Below are positions 10,495-21,992 of a stretch of DNA of 64,000 bases, piece after piece. The stretch covers positions 744,001-808,000 of the forward strand of contig JAYKXP010000011.1 in NCBI GenBank assembly GCA_037176845.1. The letters run 5' to 3'. The notes under the pieces are model-generated. The model saw nothing but the letters and a program-made list of their open reading frames with translations, did not search any database and was not told the origin of the DNA. The stretch is from Paramarasmius palmivorus. Its lineage: Eukaryota > Basidiomycota > Agaricomycetes > Agaricales > Marasmiaceae. Both the position numbers and the translations under genes were made by a program. Positions within the stretch are counted from its first letter, which is position 1; each line of letters starts with the position of its first letter.

Positions 10495-11626
10495 CTTGGC
10501 AGTGGCAATCCAGCATGTCAGTGTCTTTGTGATCATGAAAGGCAGGCATGTCACAAAGGATCGAATCCGCAGATATCATTGCGGTAAACGAGCTTCCGGA
10601 CAGGTGTGGTTCAGTTGTTGTATAGGTTCCCGAAGGCCACCTCGATCACTAAGAAGCGAAGAGTACGAACGTCGGCGTCAGTGTCGTCACAGACGTGCGC
10701 GGCACTCACATACCGAACGTCCCTGTGACTTATCGGGTCATCCTACGACGTCGCATGTGTCTTCTTCTGCTTCTCATGGCAAACGACAGTATAGGGCGTG
10801 CTGCGCAGGAATGATTCGGAACAGCCATTCAGGGATGGGGTTCATTTCCTGATCATTAACACGAGGCAAATGCGAGGTCAAGGTGAGGCTCGCGGGTTTA
10901 TAGGTTTCCATTTGTCCGCTCCGTACTTGACATAGTCAGATGTTGAACGAAAGCTTACACGGGTAGAAAGGTAAACATACCCAGTGGCCTTCTCCCTCTA
11001 AACTTGTCGACTTCTGCTCCAGTACGATTCGAGATTGACCGTTACAGGTAGGTTTGCAAAGTCATTGATGGCAGAATGATTGAAGAATATGCATTGATCA
11101 AGCATGTTGCCTACAATGCCCAATGTCCTCGACGCGAACACGATACCTGCCGAGCACTGTCGGGCTGATGCCAGCCGTTCAGAATTTAAACGTATGCATG
11201 GGTTCTAATTTCGGCCTCCCTATGAAAAAAGGTTAACAAAGCCCACAGACTATAAAATGAGGCATCTTTATACGTTTAAAATGGCCTGCATTTCCGACAG
11301 AGCTCGCCATGGGTCTTGGTGCCAATGATGGAACGTAAGAAAGAGCCAATTTTGCCTAGGCTCTTGCTTTCCCACCACCATCACGCGCATCTCGGCGTAC
11401 CCACGCAAACTTCTGCGACTCTCGCGACTTGGGAAACAAAAGGCGGTGGAGCGGTTATCAAGGTCGGCGTATGAACTTATGACTAGCGCTAGCGTAAGTA
11501 ACAAACACACTGTTCTGACAATCAGTTTCCTGACCCCTACGCGGCGACTTTCCAGCGACCTTCAACAGCTTTTAGACACCCTTACCGATCATCAGAGTTT
11601 GAACGTATACTGGCTACATACCAAGT
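10495..11626. other. Intergenic, about 1.1 kb
   Basis: Separates two divergent genes. Small open stretches on both strands (for example 10496-10852 plus and 11268-11510 minus) lack a convincing start or family signature. No repeat or RNA gene recognised. Confidence 0.45.
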
Positions 11627-13743
11627 ATGGATCCGTTTTCGGACGTAGAAGCAACAATTTTTGAAGAGTTCACATCCAATGCGAGACGAAAATTCACATC
11701 TTCCATGGAGGCAATCACCTTCCTTCGGGGACTCAACGTGCCCCCTTCACCTTTTGACGCTCTTCAACCTAGTGGTCATGCACAAACAGCTGGTGATGCG
11801 ATCGCTGCTTTAGTAGCTCTTTCGCCTGCTGCCTATGCGCCACGAGCACGTAGGGCCCTGGAAAATATCAAGCTTGTTAAAGCAAACTGGGACACAGCCC
11901 AGATCGGACTTTGGGTTCAATTCTTCCTTGACCTGGCTCTCAAAGAGCCAGTCCCTTCATACGACACGGTTGAAGAGCTAGGGCTCGTACAAAAGGTCTT
12001 ATTCACCATACCTGTGTTCCTTCAGTATCCTACTTGCTCCCTGGATCAGGAGAAGGAAATCGGTGACTTGGTTGGTATGGCTCCGTATATCCCACGTTTG
12101 GGCGCCCGAATATGGGTCAAGCTTATTCGCGTGCTACATACCACCTGGGTAAGCTGGTCCAGCCTTTTGGCCGGCATTCTCTTTGTCACAAACAATCCCA
12201 ATCCCTCAGGAGAATTTGTCCGCGAGCTGGTAACGATACAGACGTCGGAGGGTATAAACATTGCACCTCTCATTATCAGATTCATGCAACATATTACACC
12301 AATCATCCGTTCCAACTGCATTACACATCGGCTTTTCATCGGCTTCCATACTACAATGGCATTGTTCGTCTGCTGTTGCATTCCGCGATCAGTGCTTCCG
12401 GCTTCCCATGTTTCCTTCGTCGTACTAGGTGGTGTCGGACAGCTCGTCACTCTGTTGAAGACCTTGGTTTCACGACGTGGGGTGATACGGTTCGCGCGTG
12501 AAGGGTCAGGTCAGTTTGGCGATCTGACGGGAGCAATAATGACCACCGAACGTTCCCTGCAGGAGGCAATGGATGGGGTGCAAGCTGTTTCTGATGCATT
12601 AGAAGCAGGTCTCATCCTTGTTATATTCAAGTCCCAGCGCTACTACGATCTAGAATGTGCCAAACCAGATCAATATACCATCAATCCTCCAAGTAAAATA
12701 TGGGACTTCTACGCGAACCTTCTGCAGAGGATCGCCGTGTATTTGGTCTATCCGGCCGTTCTACGTCGATTCTGGAGATCGATAACTATAATCACCAATG
12801 AATATTCAGATTTAGAGCAAAACATCCGGCTGAGTGCTGAGCAGCGGCTATGGTCATGCTGGGAACAATGCCAAAGAAGGGCCAAAAGCTTTCGGGCGAT
12901 GTACGAACTCATGAAGATGCCCGGTATGGGCGGATCCTTGTGTAGCAACGAGAAGGTGTGTGGATCCGTCATTTTCCCCTTTGATCATGACAAACACAAT
13001 CTCTAGTGTCCACTCAAGATAGCACCTTGGATGCAAAACTCAAAGTTACGATACCGAAGATGCTCAGCGTGTTTATGTGTGGCCTACTGCTCTAGTACTT
13101 GTGCAAGGATAAGTTGGAAAGCGTCACATCGAGAAAAATGTGCACGATACAGAAAGTGTCTTGGAGGTGAGATGCATTGGCTGTACCATCGAGTTGTTCT
13201 TACTGCGACTGGATAGAGGGACACCCGTATGAATCCAACATTGACCGAACATTCTTCGCCTCAATCACCAAGCTCTACTGTGCTAACCACCCAGGAGACA
13301 TCTTGCGGCTATTGCTTTCCTTCAAAGCCAAGCAACAGAAGGCTAGCGATGGGTCCGTTGAACAAGGCGTTGTTGTGCTCAGCTTCTACGACTTGAATTG
13401 CTTGGATTTCGATTCAATCGACTGCGCCAACGTGTTGCCACTCAGCGGCCTTTACTGTGACCGGAGATTAGCCCGGGACCAAACAGAGAATCTCAGAAAG
13501 AAAGGGGCGCAAGTGGAGGAAACGGAGATGCTGATTGTCGCCTTTTTCCCCGCGACGACAAAAGTTGGTGAATCGGTACTCACAGTCATAGAAATCCTTG
13601 ACTTGCCAGGTGCTGTCGATGAGGACGAAGATGATGATTATGTTGAGGATGACGGGGTTGATGATCCCGATTGGGATCTTGAACAGATAGGCCTTGCCCT
13701 CTCACCGCGGCTCTCACATGGGCAATCGGACAACGTGAGATGA
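11627..13743 (+). CDS. MYND zinc-finger protein
   Basis: Three exons (11627-12955, 13007-13166, 13217-13743) join to about 671 residues. The MYND finger starts where exon 1 meets exon 2 (SNEKCPL) and continues through RCSACLCVAYCSSTC to HREKCARY, about residues 440-492, so the Cys/His set is complete. The 440 residues before it are helical with no known domain, and the region after it ends in a strongly acidic segment (about residues 620-645, many Asp and Glu). Large MYND proteins of this shape are expanded in mushrooms. MYND fingers generally bind proline-rich peptides, so a scaffold or regulatory role is possible. No SET domain is visible. Confidence 0.85.
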
Positions 13744-13797
13744 ATTTTTTTGTATGATTATCGTAGTTTAAAGTACCAGCTTCCGTAATGCAGACTC

Positions 13798-15000
13798 TCA
13801 ACCCCATCGACTCTGAATGGCATCATACTGAGCCTGGTTCACGGGTTTGACAACGCCATGCTTCAACAACGGAGGGAAGTCCGAGGTCGGGGACCGTGTC
13901 CAACTAGGGCGAGAGGAAATCAGTTCAGGACCACACGAAAGCCATGCATAGTTACTGACCTTCCTGAGTCAACGTCGCTTGTTTGAAATGGAATATAGCC
14001 CTGTTCAGCATGTGAATCTACAATGAAACGCGATGGATTGGCGTGGACATGAATGCTCACCCGAGCAGTGGTATATGCATCGAGGAACACATGGACAAGA
14101 CCCTCAGTTTCGTTGTCCTCAAACACTAGCGGTCCCTCCGTGACTTCGTCATAAAGGTATCCGCTGCCAACCCTGTTCCATGTCCCTTGCAAACCACTGT
14201 CTGATTGTTCTTGCCATATTCTCAAGATGTTTTCATCTTTGATGAACCGAACATAGGAGTTGCCTCCTAGCGGTAGAATGGTTAAATCAATGACCGGAAC
14301 GTCGTCGATGGCGATGTAGGGTTCGGCAGCAGTGAAGGTACGGAAATCAGTGGTATAAGCATGGAAGATTCGATCCAACGTTGCCGGACCAGTGTGCTAG
14401 GTAATAAGAACAGGCTTTGGCACATGATCATCCGGGGTAGAAATATAATTTGTGACCCACCTGAGTGTCATCTTCAGCATACAACCGCGAGGCCCAATGG
14501 ACCAAGAAGGCTTCACGGTCTGGGTCCCAGATAGCTTCTGGTGCCCATACCATACCAGCAGTGGAATCGATCACCTCGACAAGTCTGTAGTCGCCCCAGT
14601 TGACCAGGTCGGTACTTTCCCAGACATGAATACTCCTCGAGCCGTGGGTGACTGCAAGACCCCAATCGTTCCCAATACCTGCGATATCAAGATCCGTAGC
14701 AATGATGAAATGCCGGGAGTCATCGGGTGCAGAAACTAGGTATGGGTCTCTAGCGGCTCTAGTGCCCGCAGTGGGTACGAGAATGGCATTGTCACCGTTC
14801 AGGGCACGGTAGGAGATCGCGTTGTTTCCGTTCGAAAGATGAGCGAAGACACTCGGTTCTCGATCGTAGAAGTGAACGAAAAAGTATCCGACTTTTGACG
14901 GGTCCGCTCGGCTATCCAAGGTCGCATTTGTATTGGCCAGGGGTGAAGAAAGAACAATGGATGCAAGGGATAAGAGTGTGAAGAGGAATAGGGTGCGCAT
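13798..15000 (-). CDS. GH43-like secreted glycoside hydrolase
   Basis: Three exons on the minus strand (15000-14461, 14396-13960, 13903-13798) join to about 360 residues. The start is the first true ATG and gives a signal peptide, MRTLFLFTLLSLASIVLSSP. Beta-propeller signatures of GH43-type enzymes are present: ARDPYLV, IHVWESTDLVNWG and MVWAPEAIWD, the last expected to carry an acidic residue of the active site. The third exon, after a 56-nt intron starting GTCAGT, supplies DFPPLLKHGVVKPVNQAQYD, the usual end of this fungal group. Reading straight through exon 2 would end early at 13920. Family members act on arabinan or xylan side chains; the substrate here is unknown. Confidence 0.87.
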
Positions 15001-15947
15001 TTCTGCCACTGGTACTCTTCTAGAAAGACCCTAAGTTTTATAGAGTGCTCAGGTCCACGTCGTGTGTCCGCGGAGGGAATGCATGGAAGGTCGCGATGAG
15101 TCCTGCAATATCTTGTCGCGCCAGCTGACCTAGCGGTGCTACTTGGGATGCATACGGTCCGGGCTGAAGCGCTGAAGTTCGGTGATTTGCATGACGACAC
15201 TGAGGACAACATTGTGCAAAAGCGAGTACCTGTTCGGCTTTGTTCATTTCTGATTGGATGAACAAACTACTTGAAACGAGGATGCGAGCTGAACACTGAC
15301 GTACTTTGGAAGTACCGGCAGAATCACCGCATGATTTTGGAGTAGCTAACAAATTCTACTGCGAGTTTCATGGGCTTGGATTGTCCAGGTGATAGCACTT
15401 CGGTGGTGACTAGACCGACGTTCCGCAAGAAGAGCTGAACTGAATAAGCCCAATAATTGCGTTGAGATGAGGGAGGAAAGGACGACCTGAGAAACGGTGT
15501 GGTGGTGTAGGCGAAAGAGTAGTCATGGTCCGTGCGCATCAACTTTTCTTCCTGCCACGACATCCTAAATTGAACGCAAACCCTTTCGGACAAGCTTCAT
15601 GGGCTAGTCTCGTCTCTTTTGTCGCTAAGTCTTGGTTTACTTGTGGTTATGGCGCATATCGGGCACGCAAGGAGGCTTGCCAGGAATTGGTCCATGTTTG
15701 TGAGAAAGCGTTGTCTCGGTGCTCCTCTGGGGTTTCCTCAGTGGATAGCTTATACTGAGAAGCCATTGGGGATTTAAGGTAGCAAATGGTAAGTCCCTAA
15801 CCATATCCAACATGGACATTGTTCTGATAGCATTATATTGTACTTGCTTTTACGCCATTTCTTCAGTGTCAGCTGCAATGATTGATCAGAATATAGTCTC
15901 GGTATCAGCTAGCCGTCTTTTCCCCATCATCCGTCTTCTATACCTCG
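15001..15947. other. Intergenic, about 0.95 kb
   Basis: Separates the divergent GH43-like and M20-A genes. A TATA-like TTTTATAG at 15036-15043 (CTATAAAA on the minus strand) lies about 36 bp upstream of the GH43-like start. A minus-strand open stretch at 15324-15593 shows no family signature and is not called. Confidence 0.4.
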
Positions 15948-17617
15948 ATGTGCTCAACAGCGGAGTCGACGCCTACAAGTGCTGGTAGTAGCGAGGACTG
16001 GAACAATATTCCTTGGAGACCAAATGACAATTTACCAGTTCCTCCTGCCAATCCCAACGGAACCATTTGGCATCCAGAATATCTCAACATCATCGAGAAG
16101 ACGATTGACGCAGCCAGCAATAGCCTGAAGAAATTGAGTTTGGATATTCATGCAAAGCCGGAGCTTGGTTTCGAAGAGTAGTGCGTGTTTCTGCCGCTCT
16201 TATAGACCACTAAGCACTGATTAGGTCTACATAGCGAGACACACAATCTTCTCGCAAACTTCATGTCTTCCCAACCCGGATGGACTGTCACACGAAACTA
16301 TAAGCTACCAACAGCATGGCTGGCGACCTTTGAGCACAACGCAGACAGCAACACTCGTATCATTGGTATCAATTCCGAAATGGACGCACTCCCCACAATC
16401 GGGCACGCATGCGGGCACAACCTCATCGCCATCTCCGGCGTAGCCGTCGCTCTCGGAATTAAAGCCGTCCTTGAGCATTTCGATCTACCAGGCAAGATCT
16501 CACTTCTCGGAACACCGGCAGAAGAAGGTGGAGGAGGTAAAGTCAAGCTGTTGCAGGCTGGGGCATATGATGGTTTTGCTGCGTGTCTGATGAGCCATCC
16601 TGCGCCCGGGCCAAAGAATACTGTCTCGCTGACGAGTAGTTTGGCGCTGAAGTATGTTGAGGCGGAGTATACCGGGAAAACGGCGCATGCGGCGTTGTCG
16701 CCTTGGGAAGGAACTAATGCACTCGATGCGGCAGTGCTTGCATATACGAGCATTGCTGCTATGAGGCAGCAAATGCATCCTACGTGGAGAGCTCACGGTA
16801 TCTTCGAGGGAAAGAATTGGGCTGTTAATGGTCAGTCTGCAAGTGCTATACCCTCCTTTTTTTGCGCTAAAACATCATATCAGTAATCCCCGATTACGCG
16901 AAATACAGGCATGCGTTACATTTCATCAATACCGTACTACTCGCTCACTCAATCCAGATTGATCATCCGAGCTTTAACACGAGCAGAGGTAGAGGTTGCC
17001 TCGAAGAAAATACTTCCGTCTCTTGAAGCAGCCGCACTCGCGACAGGATGTCAAGTCAAGATCACGGACGGTGGGGCTGCACTTGATATCAGACAAAACC
17101 TCGCTTTAGGGGATGATGTCGCAAATACGTTCACGGTGAGGTATGGTAGAATCGAGCGGGAGCTATGGGGTATTAAAAGCGCTAGCACGGATTTCGTAAG
17201 TTGATCCTTCGTCGCTCGCGGTGTTTTCGTTCTGACGAGTCGTTCATTATAGGGACATGTATCATACGGTGTGTCTCATTTATGGTACAGGTAGAGGTAT
17301 TTGCTTATCGTCAATCAGATCTCCCGGCTTTGCATCCAGGCTATGGTACGTCGCTACACCTTGATGAATACGGCTGTTTCTTGATGATTTCTGAATATCG
17401 AATAGCCATCCCCACCGTCACAGACGGTGGCAATCACACTCCCATGTTCGCCGCCTCCGCTGCCACTGAAGATGCACACATGGCAACTCTGGACTTGGCA
17501 AAAGCACTGGCTTTGACCGGTGTTAGGGTAATCAGAGATGACGAGTTCTACACAAGAGTGAAAGAAACTTTCGAGCTAGATAAATTGGCAAGGACGAAGG
17601 GAGTTTTCGGTGTATAA
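15948..17617 (+). CDS. M20 family amidohydrolase A (ACY1L2/PM20D2-like)
   Basis: Seven exons (15948-16180, 16235-16830, 16884-16908, 16958-17195, 17253-17268, 17319-17345, 17406-17617) join in frame to about 448 residues. Signatures are SEMDALPTIGHACGHNLIAI (metal-binding His, about residue 133), LLGTPAEEGGGG (catalytic/metal Glu pair, about residue 173), the dimerisation-type segment TGKTAHAALSPWEG, and GGNHTPMF near the end with the last metal-ligand His. These match the aminoacylase-1-like-2/PM20D2 branch of zinc M20 peptidases, which cleave small amide or dipeptide substrates. The intron at 16909-16957 has a GC donor where the paralogue M20-B has GT. No signal peptide. It reads toward KPR-A, which follows 386 bp downstream on the same strand. 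Confidence 0.88.
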
Positions 17618-18003
17618 GTTTGCATGAAACAACATCAAGTGTATATCCCTCGATTCACCATAAATTTTGAACACGACCGGACTGATTTGCATATGGAAGA
17701 TTTTTTAGGGGTTTTCATATTGCCGAGCGGTCCGCTATCCGGTATCTGGAGGATGACCAGGGTCCCCTGGAGAACCACAGTGACAATGGCACAATCCACC
17801 TTTTCTTTCTACGCCTCGACCCTGATGATGATCGTTCCTCGATATCCTTTCTTTCTACCATTGCACTCGGTCGATTCCCTGAGGCAAGCATCTCTTTCAA
17901 TATTGAATAGATCTCTAGGAGCATCATAATCTTGTTTAGACTCGAGAGAAAGAGTGCTTGTCTGTCCGTCTGGTATCGCAGGAGTGTTATCTGATAGGAA
18001 AGA
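17618..18003. promoter_or_regulatory. KPR-A upstream region
   Basis: The 386-bp gap upstream of KPR-A contains an inverted CGG-type site at 17726-17736 (listed separately). Nothing else is recognised. Confidence 0.35.
17726..17736. promoter_or_regulatory. Inverted CGG/CCG site
   Basis: AGCGGTCCGCT is a perfect inverted repeat around one base, CGG-N-CCG at its core. Zn2Cys6 regulators typically recognise paired CGG triplets. It lies 268 bp upstream of the KPR-A start. Binding is inferred. Confidence 0.3.
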
Positions 18004-19555
18004 ATGGAATCTTCACGCAAAGACGTTCTTCTTATTGGACTGGGAGGTATTGGTGCTGTTTGTGAGTCCTTGAGTATCCCTTGCATGCGATTGCCAAGAG
18101 CTTGAACTCCGGCCCTTATACAGACGCGCTGGTATTGAAACTCAGCGGAAGAGTCAATCTAACGGTCGTGGCACGGAGTAATTTCGAGGTGGTTCAAGGT
18201 GAGCAGCACCCTTCAGAGGCGATAGCAGCGTTCAACTAAGTATCCCTTTCCAGCAAATGGCTTGACATTCAGAAGCAACAAATTCGGCGATCACATCAAG
18301 GGATGGAAACCTGACAGACGTACGTTGGTACACCAATACCAATACTAGCCCAATGCTTACAAGAACAACAGTGTTATCCTCCATTTCCCAGGCTGCAGAT
18401 CAAGGCTATGACTACGTTTTTGTGTCGACCAAGGTCGTCCCAGAAGTCTTGACCACCGAGAAGATGCTCGAACCGATCCTGTCAAAATCTTATGTGGAGA
18501 AGTATGGTCAGCCCATCTATGTGCTGCTGCAAAACGGTATAGGCGTTGAGAAGGGTCTTGCGAAGGCTGCTACGGAGGTTGAAAGGGAGATATCCAAGGA
18601 CTATCATGAGAACAAGCCTAGGATTGTAAGCGCGTGTGTTTATTGCATGGGCAACTTGATCCAGCCGGATATGGTCGAATACGCAGAGGGCGTGAGTATT
18701 TTCCTCGCATCCTGATTGAGGTGTGCTCACAGTTCATCTTAGCACAGGCTGACGATCGGAGTATACCGTCCAGACGACCTCATGACAATACAAAACTCGC
18801 CAGAAGAATCAGTCATCCTAAACGACTTGAAAACTCTTCTCGAGGCTGGCGGCACGGGGATAGACATTGTGCCCGAGATTCAGCGAGAAAAGCTCAAGAA
18901 GAATATGCTCAATCTTGCCTTTGCCACCTTTTCTACTCTTGCAAAGTGCGTTTTGATCAGTGATCAGCGCTCAGCCGTTCTCCTGATGACCCATCTGTGG
19001 CAGCCACACTGTGCCATGTATCTTCCGCCCCGCACCTTCGGATCCAACGGCGGAGCCCTATGAGCCATATGTTGATCCCGCCACGGCAAACCTAATTGAG
19101 GAGTACAGTGTTCCGAATATTAGAGCAGTTCTGAAGGAAGCAATATCTGTCGGTGCGTCGTCCTCTTGGTCTTGCTGACGGTCACACACTCATCGGCCAC
19201 AACTTGCAGCCCACGCATCCGGTATTCCAGATACAGAACAAGGTATAACATCAGGCACAGTAGACATATTTCTGGAGCGCGCCAGGGAGAATCACATCGA
19301 TCCCAAGAACAATCATGCGCCGAGCATGTTACTAGACATGCGAAGCGGGAAGCCGATGGAGGTAGAAGTGATTGTAGGAGAGGTGGTTAGGCTGGCTAGA
19401 CGAGTTGGGGCAGACATTCCAGTGGGTTCCACATCATAACACCTTGGGTATGAAGTGTCCTGATATGAACCATATAGAGGATTGAGATGATGTACGCGAT
19501 ACTTTTGGTGGTGCAGAACCAAATTTTGAGGAAGTTGACACAACGTTCGTCGTGA
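18004..19555 (+). CDS. Ketopantoate reductase-like protein A (PanE/ApbA family)
   Basis: Eight exons (18004-18061, 18124-18198, 18254-18319, 18372-18691, 18743-18945, 19004-19152, 19210-19421, 19478-19555) join in frame to about 386 residues. The N-terminus carries the dinucleotide-binding loop GLGGIGAVY (Gly12-x-Gly14-x-x-Gly17). DYVFVSTKVV and LLQNGIG follow as in PanE/ApbA proteins. The C-terminal helical domain has LKKNMLNLAFATFSTL, with the Lys/Asn of the family, and MEVEVIVGEVVRLARRVG before IPRIEMMYAILLVVQNQ. Family members reduce 2-dehydropantoate with NADPH in pantothenate synthesis, but many fungal paralogues are uncharacterised, so the substrate is open. A close paralogue, KPR-B, lies at 41085-42610. 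Confidence 0.85.
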
Positions 19556-20067
19556 TGTGAAACTTGACAGTGGGTCCACTTAGGATCGATGTTTTCCTGT
19601 TCTCTGTATCATCTGCGTTAAGAGTCACACATCCCCATCAAACCACATCTTCCACTCGTTGCCTACAGGAGGTTACAAGATCTCTTTTGATCTTGACGTT
19701 GAAAGAAGGAACCTACGTAGAGCTTGGAAATATTCCTTTTGGATGTATATCTCTTTGGGATGGCCAGGGCCGAACGCAAAGAATTGCTCGAAAACCTGAC
19801 CCGAGTGCCTTAATGTCGCTATAAACTTGGTCTTGTTGACCCCATGCTATGCCCCGGGGGACCTGCTCTCCCTGAGAAGGGGTCGTGATGGCACAATGAA
19901 CGTTTAAGTAAGAATACCGCACATTGAATCGCTAAGCTCGGCATTCCGGACTCTCGGCGGTAGCTCTGATCCTCAGGGCACTCCGACGCCACCTGAGGCA
20001 TCACCCAGCTGCAATTGTCTTTGTTTGAGACTAATATACATGTAATTACCCAATTCTGTTTCCATTC
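19556..20067. other. Convergent intergenic, about 0.5 kb
   Basis: 3' flanks of KPR-A and M20-B. Short open stretches on both strands show no recognisable product. Confidence 0.45.
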
Positions 20068-21752
20068 CTACACACCAATGACTCCCTTTTTTCTTGCTTC
20101 TTTATCAAACTCAAAAGTTGAGATCACCTTTGCATAGAACTCGTCGTCTTTGACCACCCTTACCCCAGTCAATGCTAGGGCTTTCGCAAGGTCCAGAGTT
20201 GCCTTGTGTGCATCCTCAGTCGTAGCGGCCGACGCAAACATTGGGGTGTGGTTGCCACCATCTGGAACAGTGGGAATTGCTAGTCAAAAAGGCCTCAATA
20301 CCAAGAAACATATAGCCAATGACGAAGAAGCGCATACCATATCCTGGGTGCAGAGCCGGGAAATCTGGATAGGGTTGGTGGGATATCACTAACGATACTG
20401 TGAGATGTACACACCATATGTTACGTTTCCCTGAAGAATGCCTCGTTAGAAACACGAACCCGTAAATGAGCACCATCATTTACGACGCTATTACTCACAA
20501 AGTCTGTGCTAGCGCTCTTGATACCCCAGAGCTCCCTTTCAACCCTGCCGTACCTCGCCATGAATGTATTCGCCACGTCGTCACCTAGAGCACGGTTTTG
20601 TCTGAGGTCTAGTGTATCTCCATAAACATCAACCTTCACTTCGCATCCCGTGGAGAGTGCTGCTGCTTCCAAAGATGGAAGTACTTTCTTCATGGCAACT
20701 TCTTGCTCTGCTCGTGTTGGAGCTCGAACGATCAGCCTAGCATGATAAGAAAGTTCAAAGAGTCAATATTTTAGCCACTTGCACCGGTGCAACGCGTATG
20801 TACCTGTATTTCGCGTATTCGGGGATGACTGATACGATGGATCAGCTTGACAAAAGAGGCTGTAACAGAGTGCTAACCATTGACAGCCCAATTCTTTCCC
20901 TCGAAAATACCGTGAACCCTCCACGTGGGGTGCATCTGCTGCCTCATAGCAGCAATATTCGTGTACGCGAGTACGGCTGCATCCAGTGCATTTGTCCCTT
21001 CCCAAGGAGACAGAGCCGCATGAGCTGTCCTGCCAGTATATTCGGCTTCAATGTGCTTCATCGCCAAGCAGCTCGTCAAGGAGACAGTATTCTTTGGCCC
21101 AGGTGCAGGATGGCTCATCAGACATGCAGCAACACCGTCATACGCTCCGGCCTCCATTAGCTTGACCTTGCCTCTTCCACCTTCTTCTGCTGGTGTTCCG
21201 AGGAGGGAGATCTTGCCTGGTAGATCGAAATGTTCAAAGACGGCTTTGATTGCGAGAGCGACGGCTACACCGGAGATGGCGATCAGATTGTGTCCACACG
21301 CGTGACCAATTTTTGGTAAGGCGTCCATTTCAGAGTTCACACCGATGGTACGGGTATTAGCGTCTGCTTTGTGTTCAAAGGTCGCCAGCCATGCTGTTGG
21401 AAGCTTGTAGTTCCGAGTGACAGTCCATCCGGGTTGGGAAGACATGAAGTCTGTGAGAAGATTGTGGGTTTCGCTGGCAGACACCTGTTCAGCACTTGGT
21501 CAATAAAAACGATAGATATACGTACTATTCTTCGTAACCAAGCTCCGGCTTTGCATGAATATCCAAGCTCAATTTCCTCAGGCCATCGCTAGCTGCATCA
21601 ATGGCCTTTTCAATGACGTCGAGGTATTCCGGATGCCAGACATTTCCGTTGGGATTTGCAGGGGGAACGTGTAGATCGTCGCCTGGTCTCCAAAGAACAT
21701 TGTTCCAATCATTGCTACTGGTAGCGGGTGGGGAGTCGGCTGGTAAGCACAT
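20068..21752 (-). CDS. M20 family amidohydrolase B (ACY1L2/PM20D2-like)
   Basis: A close paralogue of M20-A on the opposite strand, with matching exon layout wherever I checked. It starts MCLPADSPPATSSN at 21752 and ends KKGVIGV at 20068. The sequence keeps SEMDALPKIGHACGHNLIAI, LLGTPAEEGGRGK, ALSPWEGTNALDAA, FPALHPGYA and PDGGNHTPMF, so the metal and catalytic residues are intact. The exon ending AKYR uses a normal GT donor. The last exon reads LALTGVRVVKDDEFY and is open to the stop. Expected length is about 448 residues. A zinc-dependent amidase or dipeptidase role is inferred from family. It sits convergent to KPR-A and 240 bp from the CWC22 gene. Confidence 0.88.
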
Positions 21753-21992
21753 CGTGGTGGTAGAGAAGAGGGATGATGGGAGAAGAAGTCCAGGTGATAT
21801 CAGGATTAGTTAATTGCTGATTGTTAGATTGAGAAAAATAACGCCCAAAGCCGCAAATTTCCCGTATTGTACATGGCACTGTAATAATTACCTGGAGGGG
21901 ATGACCTAAGTTTCGTCAAGCGTTGGTGAGCTGCAACCCTCTGTAAGGGATTCCTTAACAACTTAGGAAAAAGTAATGTACAATACAACCGA

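Noticed and set aside
13920..13960. Early end of the GH43-like gene at 13920
   Set aside because: An intron starting at 13959 leads to a third exon with the family's conserved C-terminus, ending at 13798.
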